64,000 nt of DNA from an uncultured Desulfomicrobiaceae bacterium (lineage in GTDB: Bacteria; Desulfobacterota; Desulfovibrionia; Desulfovibrionales; Desulfomicrobiaceae). The stretch covers positions 62,001-126,000 of the forward strand of contig CALKRN010000006.1 of NCBI GenBank assembly GCA_937989665.1, written 5' to 3'. Under the pieces are notes generated by a model that was not told where the DNA came from, ran no database searches, and saw only the letters and a list, made by a program, of their open reading frames with translations. Position numbers and translations under genes: made by a program. Shown piece after piece: positions 28,073-37,321 of this stretch (the first letter of the stretch is position 1; every line of letters begins with the position of its first letter).

Positions 28073-28342
28073 GTGGTCCTGACACCAGAACGCAAAGCGG
28101 AAATTGTCAAGGAATTCGGCAAGTCGGAAACCGACACCGGCAGCCCGGAGGTCCAGATCGCCCTGCTGTCGGCGCGCATCGACTACCTCACCGAACACTT
28201 CAAGAGCCATCCCAAGGACCATCATTCCCGGGTGGGACTCTTGAAATTGGTGGGCAAACGCAAGCAACTGCTTACCTATCTGCGCGGCAAAGACGTGCAG
28301 CGCTACCGCACGGTCATCGCCAAGCTCGGTCTGCGCAAGTAA
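28073..28342 (+). CDS. rpsO: 30S ribosomal protein S15
   Basis: 89 residues, exactly the usual length. The start is GTG at 28073, decided by AAGGAG at 28061-28066 with six bases of spacing; an upstream ATG is out of frame. The protein begins [15 protein letters not shown] and contains [15 protein letters not shown] and the conserved [20 protein letters not shown]. It is a primary 16S rRNA-binding protein. A GC-rich hairpin after the stop separates it from pnp, as in many bacteria where the rpsO-pnp mRNA is processed. Confidence 0.97.
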   Translation: MVLTPERKAEIVKEFGKSETDTGSPEVQIALLSARIDYLTEHFKSHPKDHHSRVGLLKLVGKRKQLLTYLRGKDVQRYRTVIAKLGLRK

Positions 28343-28349
28343 CCCGCAA

Positions 28350-28374
28350 AGGGGCGGGGGAAAGCCCCGCCCCT
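28350..28374 (+). terminator. rpsO-pnp intercistronic hairpin
   Basis: AGGGGCGGGG, loop GAAAG, CCCCGCCCCT: a perfect 10-bp stem without a T tract. In other bacteria the rpsO-pnp spacer carries an RNase III/terminator structure. A similar role here is inference. Confidence 0.6.
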
Positions 28375-28481
28375 GTACCCCTCCCACGTCTGGGTTTCGT
28401 GCTGCGGTCCAGGCAGCGAAGCTCGTTGCCTGCACGCATCACCAAACCCGTAGGGGGAGGGCCCATCTCAAGGAGAATCGT

Positions 28482-30653
28482 ATGTCTGTTTTTGCGACCA
28501 CCACACGGACCATCCCCTGCGGCGATGCCACCATCACCATCGAACATGGCCGGCTCGCCCTCCAGGCCAGTGGTGCGGTCACTGTGCGTTGGGGGGACAC
28601 CATTGTCCTCGTCACCGCCACCCACCAGGCCTTGGACCGGGAAGTGGATTTCCTCCCACTTACCTGTAACTACCAAGAAATGCTCTATGCCGCAGGGCGC
28701 ATCCCGGGCAGCTACTTCCGCCGGGAAATCGGCCGCCCCAGCGATCACGAAACCCTCATCTCCCGCCTGGTGGACCGTCCCATCCGTCCGCTACTCCCTA
28801 AAACCCTCAACCACGAGGTGCAGATCATCGCCACGGTCATCTCCTCAGACCGGGAACACCCGGCGGATATCCTGGCCATGCTCGGCGCCTCAGCCGCCCT
28901 CCACCTCTCGGATATCCCCTTTGCCGGACCCATGGCTGCCATCCGGGTAGGTCTCAACGATGACCAATTTCTCCTCAACCCAACGGCCAAACAACTGGAA
29001 ACCAGTCCCCTCAACCTCGTCCTCGCCGGCACCCGGGACGCGGTGGTCATGGTGGAAGGCGGAGGCCACTTCATCCCCGAGGCCGTCCTTGCCGAGGCCA
29101 TTGCCTGGGGACATCGCCAGCTTTCCCCCTTCCTCGAGGCCCAAGAATCCCTGCGCCAAGCATGTGGCAAGGCCAAATTCGCCGTGACCACACCGGTCGC
29201 CGATGCAGAACTCATCGCCGCAGTGCGCGAGATCGCCACAACCCCCTTGGCCCAAGCGCTCACCGTGCCCTCCAAGCTCGCCCGCAAAGAGGCCAAGGCA
29301 GCCGCCAAACAGGCCATCCTTGCGGCCGTGCAAGAACGCTTTGCCCAGACCCCGGAACGGCTCCACAAGGTCGGCGAGGTCCTGGAAGACCTGGAAAAAG
29401 AGCTCGTGCGCCGCCGCATCCTGGAGGAGGGCCGCCGCATTGACGGCCGAGACCTCACCACCGTGCGGCCGCTGGCCATGGAAGTGGGGGTGCTGCCGCG
29501 AACCCATGGCTCGGCCATCTTTGCCCGCGGCGAGACCAAGGCCCTGTGCACCTGCACCCTGGGCAGCTCCCGCGACGAACAGCGCCTGGAGACCCTGGGC
29601 GGCGATGTGGCCAAGCGGTTTCTTATGCATTACAATTTCCCTCCCTATTGCGTGGGTGAGGCCCGGCCCTTACGGGCCCCGTCCCGCCGCGAAGTGGGTC
29701 ATGGCGCCCTCTCGGAACGGGCACTTGCCCCCATCCTGCCCGACCCCCAATCCTTCCCGTTTACCATCCGCCTGGTGTCCGACATCATGGAGTCCAACGG
29801 CTCTTCGTCCATGGCCTCGGTGTGTGGCGGCTGCCTGGCCCTCATGGACGCCGGCGTGCCCATCCGCACCCCAGTGGCCGGGATTGCCATGGGCCTCATC
29901 AAAGAAGGCGACCAGTACCTCGTGCTCACCGATATCCTCGGCGACGAGGATCACCTCGGCGACATGGACTTCAAAGTTGCTGGTTCCCGCGACGGGGTGA
30001 CGGCCATCCAAATGGACATCAAGATCGCCGGCATCCCTGCCGAGGTCATGCGCCAGGCCTTGGAGGCCGCCCGCACGGCCCGACTCTTTATCCTCGACGC
30101 CATGGCCCAGGTCCTGCCCGCCCCGCGGGGTGAGCTCTCCCGCTTTGCGCCGCAAACCGACACCGTGTCCATCTCGCCGGAGAAGATCCGCGAGCTCATC
30201 GGCCCCGGCGGCAAGAACATCAAGGCCATCTGCGAAGCCACCCAGGCGGACATCGACATCGACGACTCCGGCAAGGTGACCATCTTTGCCCCGGACCAAG
30301 AGACCCTGGCCAAGGCCCGGGAGATGATCCTCTTTTATGACCAAAAGGCCGAAATCGGCTGCGATTACGATGGCATCGTGAAGAAAGTCATGGACTTCGG
30401 GGCCTTCATCGAGATTTTGCCCGGTCTTGAAGGCCTGTGCCATATCTCCCAGCTCGATCGCAGCCGGGTGCAGAACGTCACGGACGTCGTGCGCGAGGGC
30501 GATGCCCTCCGCGTGCGGGTCATCGACATCGAACCCTCTGGCCGCATCAAACTGAGCCGCAAGGCCATCCTCCAAGAGGCTGCGGGCGAGACCCCGGACC
30601 CAGTGGAGCGCCAACCCCCTCGCGGAGGCAAGCCGCGCGGCGGCAGACGCTAA
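28482..30653 (+). CDS. pnp: polyribonucleotide nucleotidyltransferase (PNPase)
   Basis: 723 residues. The enzyme degrades RNA 3'-to-5' using phosphate and releases nucleoside diphosphates. Two RNase PH cores flank an alpha-helical linker: core 1 at 1-220 and core 2 at about 310-540, with RREVGHGALSERAL, MASVCGGCLALMDAGVP and the catalytic DILGDEDHLGDMDFKVAG. KH at about 560-615 (IRELIGPGGKNIKAI) and S1 at about 625-695 follow, ending in a Gly/Arg-rich tail. AAGGAGAA precedes the ATG. It closes the rimP-nusA-infB operon. Confidence 0.97.
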   Translation: MSVFATTTRTIPCGDATITIEHGRLALQASGAVTVRWGDTIVLVTATHQALDREVDFLPLTCNYQEMLYAAGRIPGSYFRREIGRPSDHETLISRLVDRPIRPLLPKTLNHEVQIIATVISSDREHPADILAMLGASAALHLSDIPFAGPMAAIRVGLNDDQFLLNPTAKQLETSPLNLVLAGTRDAVVMVEGGGHFIPEAVLAEAIAWGHRQLSPFLEAQESLRQACGKAKFAVTTPVADAELIAAVREIATTPLAQALTVPSKLARKEAKAAAKQAILAAVQERFAQTPERLHKVGEVLEDLEKELVRRRILEEGRRIDGRDLTTVRPLAMEVGVLPRTHGSAIFARGETKALCTCTLGSSRDEQRLETLGGDVAKRFLMHYNFPPYCVGEARPLRAPSRREVGHGALSERALAPILPDPQSFPFTIRLVSDIMESNGSSSMASVCGGCLALMDAGVPIRTPVAGIAMGLIKEGDQYLVLTDILGDEDHLGDMDFKVAGSRDGVTAIQMDIKIAGIPAEVMRQALEAARTARLFILDAMAQVLPAPRGELSRFAPQTDTVSISPEKIRELIGPGGKNIKAICEATQADIDIDDSGKVTIFAPDQETLAKAREMILFYDQKAEIGCDYDGIVKKVMDFGAFIEILPGLEGLCHISQLDRSRVQNVTDVVREGDALRVRVIDIEPSGRIKLSRKAILQEAAGETPDPVERQPPRGGKPRGGRR

Positions 30654-30737
30654 CCGCCGTCCACCACGATAGGGGCCACGCCCCCACCTCCTGCGGCGGG
30701 GGACGAATATCCTCCGCCGCCATCCTAGGGGGAACCG
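30654..30737. repeat. possible paired direct repeat, ~60-bp spacing
   Basis: Degenerate copies start at 30654 and 30714 (CCGCCG...TAGGGG...AC in both). It is weaker than the other pairs and lies in the spacer after pnp. Confidence 0.35.
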
Positions 30738-30799
30738 AGATCACAACACCGATGCTTTCCCCGTCGCAACTCGTCTCCCGCCATACAGGTGGACCCCCC

Positions 30800-31663
30800 A
30801 TGCGCCATCACGAAACAATTGCGCACCTGCTCCTTCTTTGCACCGCCGTCATTTGGGGGCTGGCATTCACGGCCCAACGCGCCGGCATGGCCCACATGGG
30901 CCCGCTTACCTTCAACGGGGTCCGCTTTCTGCTCGGCGCCGCAAGCCTCATCCCCTTGGCATGGGTCCTTGGCGAACGCCGTCTTCCTTCGGTCTGGACC
31001 ATCCGTCGGGGGGTCGTCCTCGGTCTCTTTCTTTTTCTTGGTGCCTGGCTCCAACAATGGGGGCTCTGCTGGACCACGGCTGGAAACGCCGGCTTTATTA
31101 CCGGACTCTACGTCCTCCTCGTCCCGGTCCTCGGCGTCCCTCTCGGGTATCGGGTTGGCCGCCGCGCCTGGCTGGGCGCGGTCCTGGCCACGGTGGGGAT
31201 GTTTCTCCTCTCGGTCACCGAAGACTTCTCCGTCGGCCGCGGCGACCTCCTTGTCCTTTTCTCGGCGTTCTTTTGGGCCGCCCATGTCCTTGCTGTCGGT
31301 CGCTTTAGCGCCGGCATCAGCGCCGCCACCGCCGTCGTGCTCTCCATCATCCAGTTTGCCACCTGTGGGGCCATCAGCCTCCTTGGCGCCCTCGCCACAG
31401 AAACCATCACCACCACCGGCCTGCACCAAGGACTCTTGCCCATCCTCTACGGCGGATTTGCCTCCGTGGGCGTGGCCTACACCCTGCAAGTCATCGCCCA
31501 ACGCCACGCCCGTCCGGCACCGGCAGCCATCATCCTGAGCCTCGAGGCCGTGTTCGCGGCCCTCGGCGGCTGGGGCCTCCTGGGCGAGACCATGACCCCT
31601 CGCGGGATACTGGGGTGCAGCCTCATGCTTGCTGGCACCCTTCTTGGCCAGAGCCGCGATTGA
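30800..31663 (+). CDS. EamA/DMT-family transporter
   Basis: 287 residues with about ten helices in two EamA repeats (about 8-140 and 150-285), the standard drug/metabolite transporter size. Features are AVIWGLAFTAQRAGM near 14-28 and the second-repeat PAAIILSLEAVFAALGGWGLLGE near 241-263, the most conserved DMT segment. The substrate is unknown. The ATG at 30800 is preceded by AGGTGG and starts right before helix 1; longer frames run into the pnp gene. Confidence 0.88.
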   Translation: MRHHETIAHLLLLCTAVIWGLAFTAQRAGMAHMGPLTFNGVRFLLGAASLIPLAWVLGERRLPSVWTIRRGVVLGLFLFLGAWLQQWGLCWTTAGNAGFITGLYVLLVPVLGVPLGYRVGRRAWLGAVLATVGMFLLSVTEDFSVGRGDLLVLFSAFFWAAHVLAVGRFSAGISAATAVVLSIIQFATCGAISLLGALATETITTTGLHQGLLPILYGGFASVGVAYTLQVIAQRHARPAPAAIILSLEAVFAALGGWGLLGETMTPRGILGCSLMLAGTLLGQSRD

Positions 31664-31779
31664 CCCCCTCCTCCGCCCCCCCACATTGCTACCACCATTG
31701 GCAAAAAAACGTTGGCAGAAGCAGCTCCATTGGGATAAAGGGGCCCAAGAGGCAGGAAGTATCATCGGAAGGAGATCCT

Positions 31780-32130
31780 ATGCGCACAGCTGGTTTCACC
31801 CTCGTGGAGCTTCTCGTGGGCATGGCCATCGTCGGTATCCTCGCGGCCATCGCCATCCCCCAGCTCGTCAAATACCGCCTTCAAGGGGCCATCGCCCACG
31901 CCCAAAGCGACCTGCGCTCGTGTATGATGCAGACCACGAGCCAAGAGATCGTCAACGGGATACAAAACTTCACCTGCAGCGACATGCCCGGGAACCGCCT
32001 CAACTGTACGGTCACCATCCAAGTCGCCAATGGAACAACAAGTTTGTCCATTCCCTGTCTCCAAACCTACGATACGTTCTCCATCAATTGCTCCATCAGC
32101 GCCAATGTGGCGGTATGTACCCCGCAGTAA
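31780..32130 (+). CDS. type IV pilin-like protein
   Basis: 116 residues. A five-residue leader MRTAG is followed by the prepilin peptidase site and N-methylated helix FTLVELLVGMAIVGILAAIA, with the essential Glu at +5. The C-terminal domain has six cysteines, more than the single pair of classic pilins. It could be a minor pilin, a pseudopilin or a predation/DNA-uptake pilin. GGAAGGAG precedes the ATG. No assembly genes (pilB, pilC, pilD, pilQ) are in the window. It is followed 2 bp later by a sensor kinase gene, so the two may be co-transcribed. Confidence 0.85.
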   Translation: MRTAGFTLVELLVGMAIVGILAAIAIPQLVKYRLQGAIAHAQSDLRSCMMQTTSQEIVNGIQNFTCSDMPGNRLNCTVTIQVANGTTSLSIPCLQTYDTFSINCSISANVAVCTPQ

Positions 32131-32132
32131 CC

Positions 32133-35048
32133 ATGCGTTCCTTCCGCGGCCTTCATTGTGTCCGGGGTTTCCTGGATCGAGGCAGCATCGTGAGGCCCAT
32201 CGCCTTGGGTCTGCTCCTTGGTTTGGGATTGGTCCTCGGTAACACTCCAGAGGTATGGGCCGCCCCAGTGGAGCTTACTGCAGAAGAACAAACGTACCTC
32301 GCCCAACACTCCCCCCTAACGGTGGTCTTTGACCGCGACTACCCGCCGTTTGAATACCTCGAAAATGGTGAATTCCAAGGATTCACTCGTGGGCTGCTCG
32401 ACCTCCTCGAAGCCCGTATCGGCGTTCGCTTGCGCCGCGTTGCCCCAGCCACCTGGACCCAGGCCTTGGAGTGGATGCGCCGCGGCGAGGCGGACATCAT
32501 CACGAGCATCGTCCGCACCCCAGAGCGCGAAGGCTATCTCCTGTTCACAAAACCCTACTTTTCCCTCCCCCTGGCCATCCTCACCCGCAAGGATGCGCCA
32601 TGGACGGGCATTGATTCCCTCCACGGCCGCACCATCATCTTGGTGCGCAACTATGCCGAATCGGAACTCATCCGCCAGCGCTACGCCGGCCGTGCCCAAT
32701 TTATCGAAGTTGATACCATCTCCGAGGCCCTGCTCCGGTTGGCGTTTGGTGAGGCCGATGCTGCGGTGCACAATAGCGTCGTGGCCGCCCACCTCATCAG
32801 TCACCTTGGGCTTACCACCCTGCACACCACCCCCCTTATCCAGCAGGTGGAAGACCTCTGCCTCGCTGTGCGCCGCGATGCCCCGCTTCTCGCGAGCATC
32901 CTCGACAAAGCCCTGGCCTCCATTACTCCCGAGGAATGGGAGGCGCTGCGCCAGCGCTGGCTGCCCGTGATCCAACCCATACATCCCGATACCCGTCGAT
33001 TCCTGACTCTGGCAGGGGTCATTGGCCTCGGCCTCTTGGTGGCTACGACCATTACCGCCCTTGTCCTCTCTTGGCGGCTACGGATCCGGGTACGCCAGCT
33101 CCACACAGCCCACCGGGAGACCCACCGCGCCCTCCAGCGCCTCCAGGTCGCCCTGGAGGCCTCCAAGGCCGGCATCTGGGAACACGATTGTACCAGTGGA
33201 GAAGAGTCCCACGAAACAAGCTGGTACAGGATGCTCGGCTACCCCGTGCCGCAAGACCAGCGCAATGGCTATGCCGAGTGGCGAAGCCTCGTCCATCCTG
33301 ACGACCTCCCTGCTGCCGAGGCCGCCTTCCAGGACTTTCTCCGAGACCCCGACAAAGAACGCTACACAAGCCGGTTCCGCATACAGGCGGCCGATGGCAC
33401 ATGGCGCTGGATCCTCTCCTTTGGCCAAGCCATGGAGCGGGATGACGCCGGCAGGCCCCTACGGGTGGTCGGCATTCATCTCGACATCCACGCAATCGAG
33501 ACCACCCGCCAGCAGCTCCTCCACAGCGAACGCCAGCTGCGGGCCATCCTCCACCATGTCCCCCTGGCCTTCGGGCTCTTTCGCCGCACCCCAGAGGGCC
33601 AGTGGGTCATCGAGGACTATAATCCAGCAGCGAGCCAAACCATGGAGATTGACGCTGCCGATGTCCTCGGCCGCCCGCTGCTCGAGGTCTTCCCCCGCCT
33701 CAAGCAAACCCCTTTCGTGGAGATGCTCGACGCTACGCTGGAATACGGCACTCCCCATATCCAGGATGCCCAGCCCTATACCACCCGCCTCGGCCAGCAG
33801 CGTTTTTATGCAATTATCGCCTTTCCTGTCCCCACGGGCCTGGTGGGCGTCTTTTTCCGCGACGTCACCGAGCAGCACCGAAGCCAGGAAGCCACCGAAG
33901 ACGCCCTCAAGCTCTTCACTACGGTCTTCCACCTCTCCCCTGAGGCCCTGGCCTTGGTGGATAAAACGGGGCGCATCCTTCACGCCAACGCCGAATTCAC
34001 TCGCTTGACCGATACGTCGGCTACCTTGCCCGAATATATTGGCTCCATCTCCCTGTTCTCTGAACGGTTAGCAGAACTGCACAACCTGGTCCTCCTCCAA
34101 GGCCAAACCCTGCGCCGAGAGCTCGAGGTCGGCCGCCCGGATGGCACCCGCATCCCCCTGGTCGTCATTGCCCGCCCCCTCTCTCTCCACGGCGAGAGCC
34201 ACATGCTCCTGGCCCTGCGGGATATGACCGAGCACCACCGGGTCCAAGAACTGTTGGTCCAAACCGAAAAGATGCTCTCCCTTGGAGGGATTGCCGCCGG
34301 TATTGCCCACGAAATCAACAATCCTCTGGGCATCATCCTTCAAAGCGCCCAAAACGCCGAACTCCGCCTGCGGCCTGACTTTCTCAAAAACCGCCAGATA
34401 GCTGAGGAGTTGGGGGTCAATCTTGACGACCTCTCCCGCTACCTCGAAGCCCGTGGCATCCCCGGCTTTCTTGCCGATATCCGCGAAGCCGGGGGCCGAG
34501 CGGCCACCATCGTGCGCACCATGCTCGATTTTAGCCGCAAAAGTGAATCCAAGCGCGCCCTCGTCGCCGTCCACGAGATGATCGAGAATGCCATCTCCTT
34601 GGCGAGCAAGGACTACGACCTGAAAAAACATTATGATTTCCGGCAAATCACCATTGAGCGCGACTTTGCTGCAAAGCTGCCGCCGGTCTTCGTCTCCCAG
34701 ACGGAAATCGAACAGGTCCTGCTCAACCTCCTGCGCAATGCCGCCCAGGCCCTTCACGAGGCCCCTCCGGCCGATGGCCCGCGCATCCGCATCACCACCC
34801 GTGCCAACGCGGGGACCATCCACCTCACCGTGACCGACAATGGCCCCGGGATCCCGCCAGCAATCGGAGCGCGCATCTTCGAGCCTTTCTTTACGACCAA
34901 GCCGCCGGGACAAGGCACTGGTCTGGGTCTGGCTGTCTCCTACTTCATCGTGCAGAACCATGGCGGCCGCCTCTGGGTCGAATCCCAGCCCGGCCAGGGG
35001 GCGAGCTTCCACCTTGAGTTGCCCATAACCCCGGCTTCAGCTACATAG
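32133..35048 (+). CDS. sensor histidine kinase with periplasmic solute-binding domain and three PAS domains
   Basis: 971 residues. A signal/anchor lies at about 21-44. An SBP_bac_3-type binding domain covers about 58-275 ([37 protein letters not shown]). A transmembrane helix is at about 289-313, then three PAS-like domains (about 335-455, 465-580, 590-700). HisKA has H726 in [11 protein letters not shown]. The HATPase has [17 protein letters not shown] and [11 protein letters not shown]. It probably senses an amino acid or similar solute. No receiver is fused. The adjacent HD-GYP response regulator starts 35 bp later and is the natural partner. The ATG is 2 bp after the pilin stop. Confidence 0.9.
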   Translation: MRSFRGLHCVRGFLDRGSIVRPIALGLLLGLGLVLGNTPEVWAAPVELTAEEQTYLAQHSPLTVVFDRDYPPFEYLENGEFQGFTRGLLDLLEARIGVRLRRVAPATWTQALEWMRRGEADIITSIVRTPEREGYLLFTKPYFSLPLAILTRKDAPWTGIDSLHGRTIILVRNYAESELIRQRYAGRAQFIEVDTISEALLRLAFGEADAAVHNSVVAAHLISHLGLTTLHTTPLIQQVEDLCLAVRRDAPLLASILDKALASITPEEWEALRQRWLPVIQPIHPDTRRFLTLAGVIGLGLLVATTITALVLSWRLRIRVRQLHTAHRETHRALQRLQVALEASKAGIWEHDCTSGEESHETSWYRMLGYPVPQDQRNGYAEWRSLVHPDDLPAAEAAFQDFLRDPDKERYTSRFRIQAADGTWRWILSFGQAMERDDAGRPLRVVGIHLDIHAIETTRQQLLHSERQLRAILHHVPLAFGLFRRTPEGQWVIEDYNPAASQTMEIDAADVLGRPLLEVFPRLKQTPFVEMLDATLEYGTPHIQDAQPYTTRLGQQRFYAIIAFPVPTGLVGVFFRDVTEQHRSQEATEDALKLFTTVFHLSPEALALVDKTGRILHANAEFTRLTDTSATLPEYIGSISLFSERLAELHNLVLLQGQTLRRELEVGRPDGTRIPLVVIARPLSLHGESHMLLALRDMTEHHRVQELLVQTEKMLSLGGIAAGIAHEINNPLGIILQSAQNAELRLRPDFLKNRQIAEELGVNLDDLSRYLEARGIPGFLADIREAGGRAATIVRTMLDFSRKSESKRALVAVHEMIENAISLASKDYDLKKHYDFRQITIERDFAAKLPPVFVSQTEIEQVLLNLLRNAAQALHEAPPADGPRIRITTRANAGTIHLTVTDNGPGIPPAIGARIFEPFFTTKPPGQGTGLGLAVSYFIVQNHGGRLWVESQPGQGASFHLELPITPASAT

Positions 35049-35082
35049 CCCCGATACTACCTCTGCAACAGAAGGAGCTGCC

Positions 35083-36165
35083 ATGCGCGTGCTCGTCGTC
35101 GACGATGAACCAGCCCTGCGCCGCTCGGTGCGGGCCTACCTCGAGGATCTGGACCATCAGGTCCTCGAAGCCGAACATGGCCAAATCGGCCTCGATATCC
35201 TTGCCGAGACCACCGTGGATGTGGCGGTAGTGGACCTCAATATGCCGGTACTCGACGGCTACGCGTTCATCGAGGTAGCCTGCCGTCACTATCCAGACCT
35301 GCCCACCGTGGTCATCTCCGGTGTGGGGGTGGTGGAAGATGCCCTGCGCGCCGTGCGCCTTGGCGCCTGGGACTATCTCACCAAGCCCATCCGCAATTTC
35401 GATGTCCTTATGCATACGCTGGACAAAGTCGTAGAACGGGCCGCCCTGCGTCGGGAAAACCGCCGCTACCAAGAACACCTCGAAGTTCTCGTTCGCCAAC
35501 GCACTGAAGAGCTGGAGCGTACCCGCCGCCAGATCATGCAGCGGCTAAGCCGGGCAGCCGAATATAAAGACAACGAGACCGGCAACCACGTCATGCGGGT
35601 CGGAGAGATCAGCGCCGTGCTCGGCCAAGCCATGGGGATGAGCCCAGAGCGCTGCCAGATGCTACGCGAATGCGCCCCGCTTCATGACATCGGCAAGATT
35701 GGCATTCCGGACGCCGTGCTCCTCAAACCAGGCAAACTCACTCCCGAAGAGTGGGCCATCATGCAGCAGCATTGCCTCTATGGCTGCGAGATCCTCTCGA
35801 GTCTCACCAGCCGCGATCAGGCCCGCTACCACTGCCTCCACTTTGACGAGACTGACCCTGATGACAACGAGCTCCTCCATCTCGCCCGCATCCTTGCCCT
35901 GCTCCACCACGAGCGCTGGGACGGCACAGGCTATCCCCTCGGGATCATGGGCGAGCAAATCCCGGTGGAGGCGCGCATCGTCGCCCTCGTGGATGTTTAC
36001 GATGCCCTGTGCAGCGAGCGGCCCTACAAGCCAGCATTTCCGGAAGACCGGTGTCTGGCCATCATCGCCGAAGGCCGGGGTACCCACTTTGACCCCGCGG
36101 TGGTGGACGCCTTTTTTGCCTCGCTTGATGAAATCCGTGCCATCCGTCATCGTTGGGGAGACTGA
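35083..36165 (+). CDS. response regulator with HD-GYP cyclic-di-GMP phosphodiesterase domain
   Basis: 360 residues. The receiver is at about 1-120 (acidic pair at 7-8, phosphoacceptor D51, K near 104), a short coiled coil at about 125-150 and an HD-GYP domain at about 155-350. Catalytic motifs are intact: HDIGKIGIPD, HHERWDGTGYP and DVYDALCSERPYK. HD-GYP enzymes hydrolyse cyclic-di-GMP to pGpG or GMP. A 30-residue insertion (HFDETDPDDNELLHLARI) lies inside the domain. AGAAGGAGC precedes the ATG. The upstream PAS kinase probably phosphorylates it. Confidence 0.94.
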   Translation: MRVLVVDDEPALRRSVRAYLEDLDHQVLEAEHGQIGLDILAETTVDVAVVDLNMPVLDGYAFIEVACRHYPDLPTVVISGVGVVEDALRAVRLGAWDYLTKPIRNFDVLMHTLDKVVERAALRRENRRYQEHLEVLVRQRTEELERTRRQIMQRLSRAAEYKDNETGNHVMRVGEISAVLGQAMGMSPERCQMLRECAPLHDIGKIGIPDAVLLKPGKLTPEEWAIMQQHCLYGCEILSSLTSRDQARYHCLHFDETDPDDNELLHLARILALLHHERWDGTGYPLGIMGEQIPVEARIVALVDVYDALCSERPYKPAFPEDRCLAIIAEGRGTHFDPAVVDAFFASLDEIRAIRHRWGD

Positions 36166-36232
36166 TGACATGCCTTGATTCTCTGGCTTTTCCTACGTGA
36201 CCGTTTGGCCACCTCCGTGGATGGGAGAGCGG

Positions 36233-37321
36233 ATGCATCTCGAAACCTGTTGGACGATCGATACCCCATGGACCAACCTCCCAGAGTGTCCTCCGGCCGC
36301 TCTTGTTTTGTTGTGGGCGAATCTGTCCCAACGCACCGTCACAACAGCAGCGGCCACCCTCCTTCGGCGCTTTCCAGGAACTGCGCTCATTGGATGTTCC
36401 ACCGCTGGCCTTGTGCACGAAGGGCGCCTCGCCAGCTCCGGTCTCCTCGCCATATTCTGGTATACCCGCCACCCAATCCAGGCCATCCGTGCCCGGGCCC
36501 GTGGTCTCGCCAATGAATGGAGCCTCGCCCGCCAGCTCGCCGCCGCCATCGGCGGACAACCCACCGGCCCCGTGCTTCTTCTGTGTGAAGGCCTGCATCT
36601 CGACGGGGAACGTCTTGCCGAGGCCCTCAGCTCCAGCCTACCCGGGTGCCCGATGGTTGGCGGCATGGCTGGCGATGGAGAACGTTTCCACCGCACCTCT
36701 CTGCTCTGGGGTGAAGACATCCAAGAAGACGGCCTCGTGGCTCTGGTCTTTCCCCCTTCGGTGGAAAGTACCTGGGCATCGGGCTGCGGCTGGCACCCCA
36801 TAGGCCCCCCCCGCACGGTCACCGCAGCACAAGGCCCGCTGGTGCTGGAAATTGACAAAGAACCCGCCCTTGAACTCTATTCACGCTATCTTGGCCCCCA
36901 TGCCGCGGATCTGCCGGCAAGCGGTCACCATTTCCCCCTCCTCGTGACCCCGCCTGGGAGCAAGCCTCGCCTGCGCAGTCTCATCGCCGTCGCCCCGCAG
37001 CGCCAGGGGCTGCGCTTTACGACCGCCATCCCCGAAGGCAGTACCGTGCGCCTCATGCACGCCTCTCTCCCCGATGTCCTCGCCGAGGCCCAAGCCACGG
37101 CAGCGCGTCTGCCTTCAGGCTGGGAAGCTGCCCTCATGGTGAGTTGCGTGGCCCGGCGCCATGTGCTCGGCCCCCTCGCCGACGATGAGGCCGCCACCGT
37201 GACCCAGACCCTGGGCATCCCCACCATCGGGTGGTATTCCTACGGAGAAATAACCCCCTGCCCGTGTACGTTCCACAACCAAACCCTCTGCCTGACGCTT
37301 TTTCGAGAGCAGGAGGGCTGA
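36233..37321 (+). CDS. FIST-domain sensory protein
   Basis: 362 residues. FIST_N at about 20-180 includes LIGCSTAGLVHEGRL and PMVGGMAGDGERFHRT. FIST_C at about 200-360 ends in a C-terminal PTIGWYSYGEITP, the most conserved FIST segment. FIST domains are soluble, are found beside signal-transduction genes and are proposed to bind small molecules such as amino acids. The start was set at the ATG at 36233 (GGGAGAG upstream); GTG at 36197 is possible. The stop overlaps the ATG of the GGDEF-EAL gene by one base, so the two are translated together and probably act together. Confidence 0.88.
   Translation: MHLETCWTIDTPWTNLPECPPAALVLLWANLSQRTVTTAAATLLRRFPGTALIGCSTAGLVHEGRLASSGLLAIFWYTRHPIQAIRARARGLANEWSLARQLAAAIGGQPTGPVLLLCEGLHLDGERLAEALSSSLPGCPMVGGMAGDGERFHRTSLLWGEDIQEDGLVALVFPPSVESTWASGCGWHPIGPPRTVTAAQGPLVLEIDKEPALELYSRYLGPHAADLPASGHHFPLLVTPPGSKPRLRSLIAVAPQRQGLRFTTAIPEGSTVRLMHASLPDVLAEAQATAARLPSGWEAALMVSCVARRHVLGPLADDEAATVTQTLGIPTIGWYSYGEITPCPCTFHNQTLCLTLFREQEG

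Noticed and set aside
31615-31779. N-terminal extension of the pilin frame
   Set aside because: The frame upstream of 31780 lacks a ribosome-binding site and belongs to the end of the DMT gene region; GGAAGGAG marks the true start.
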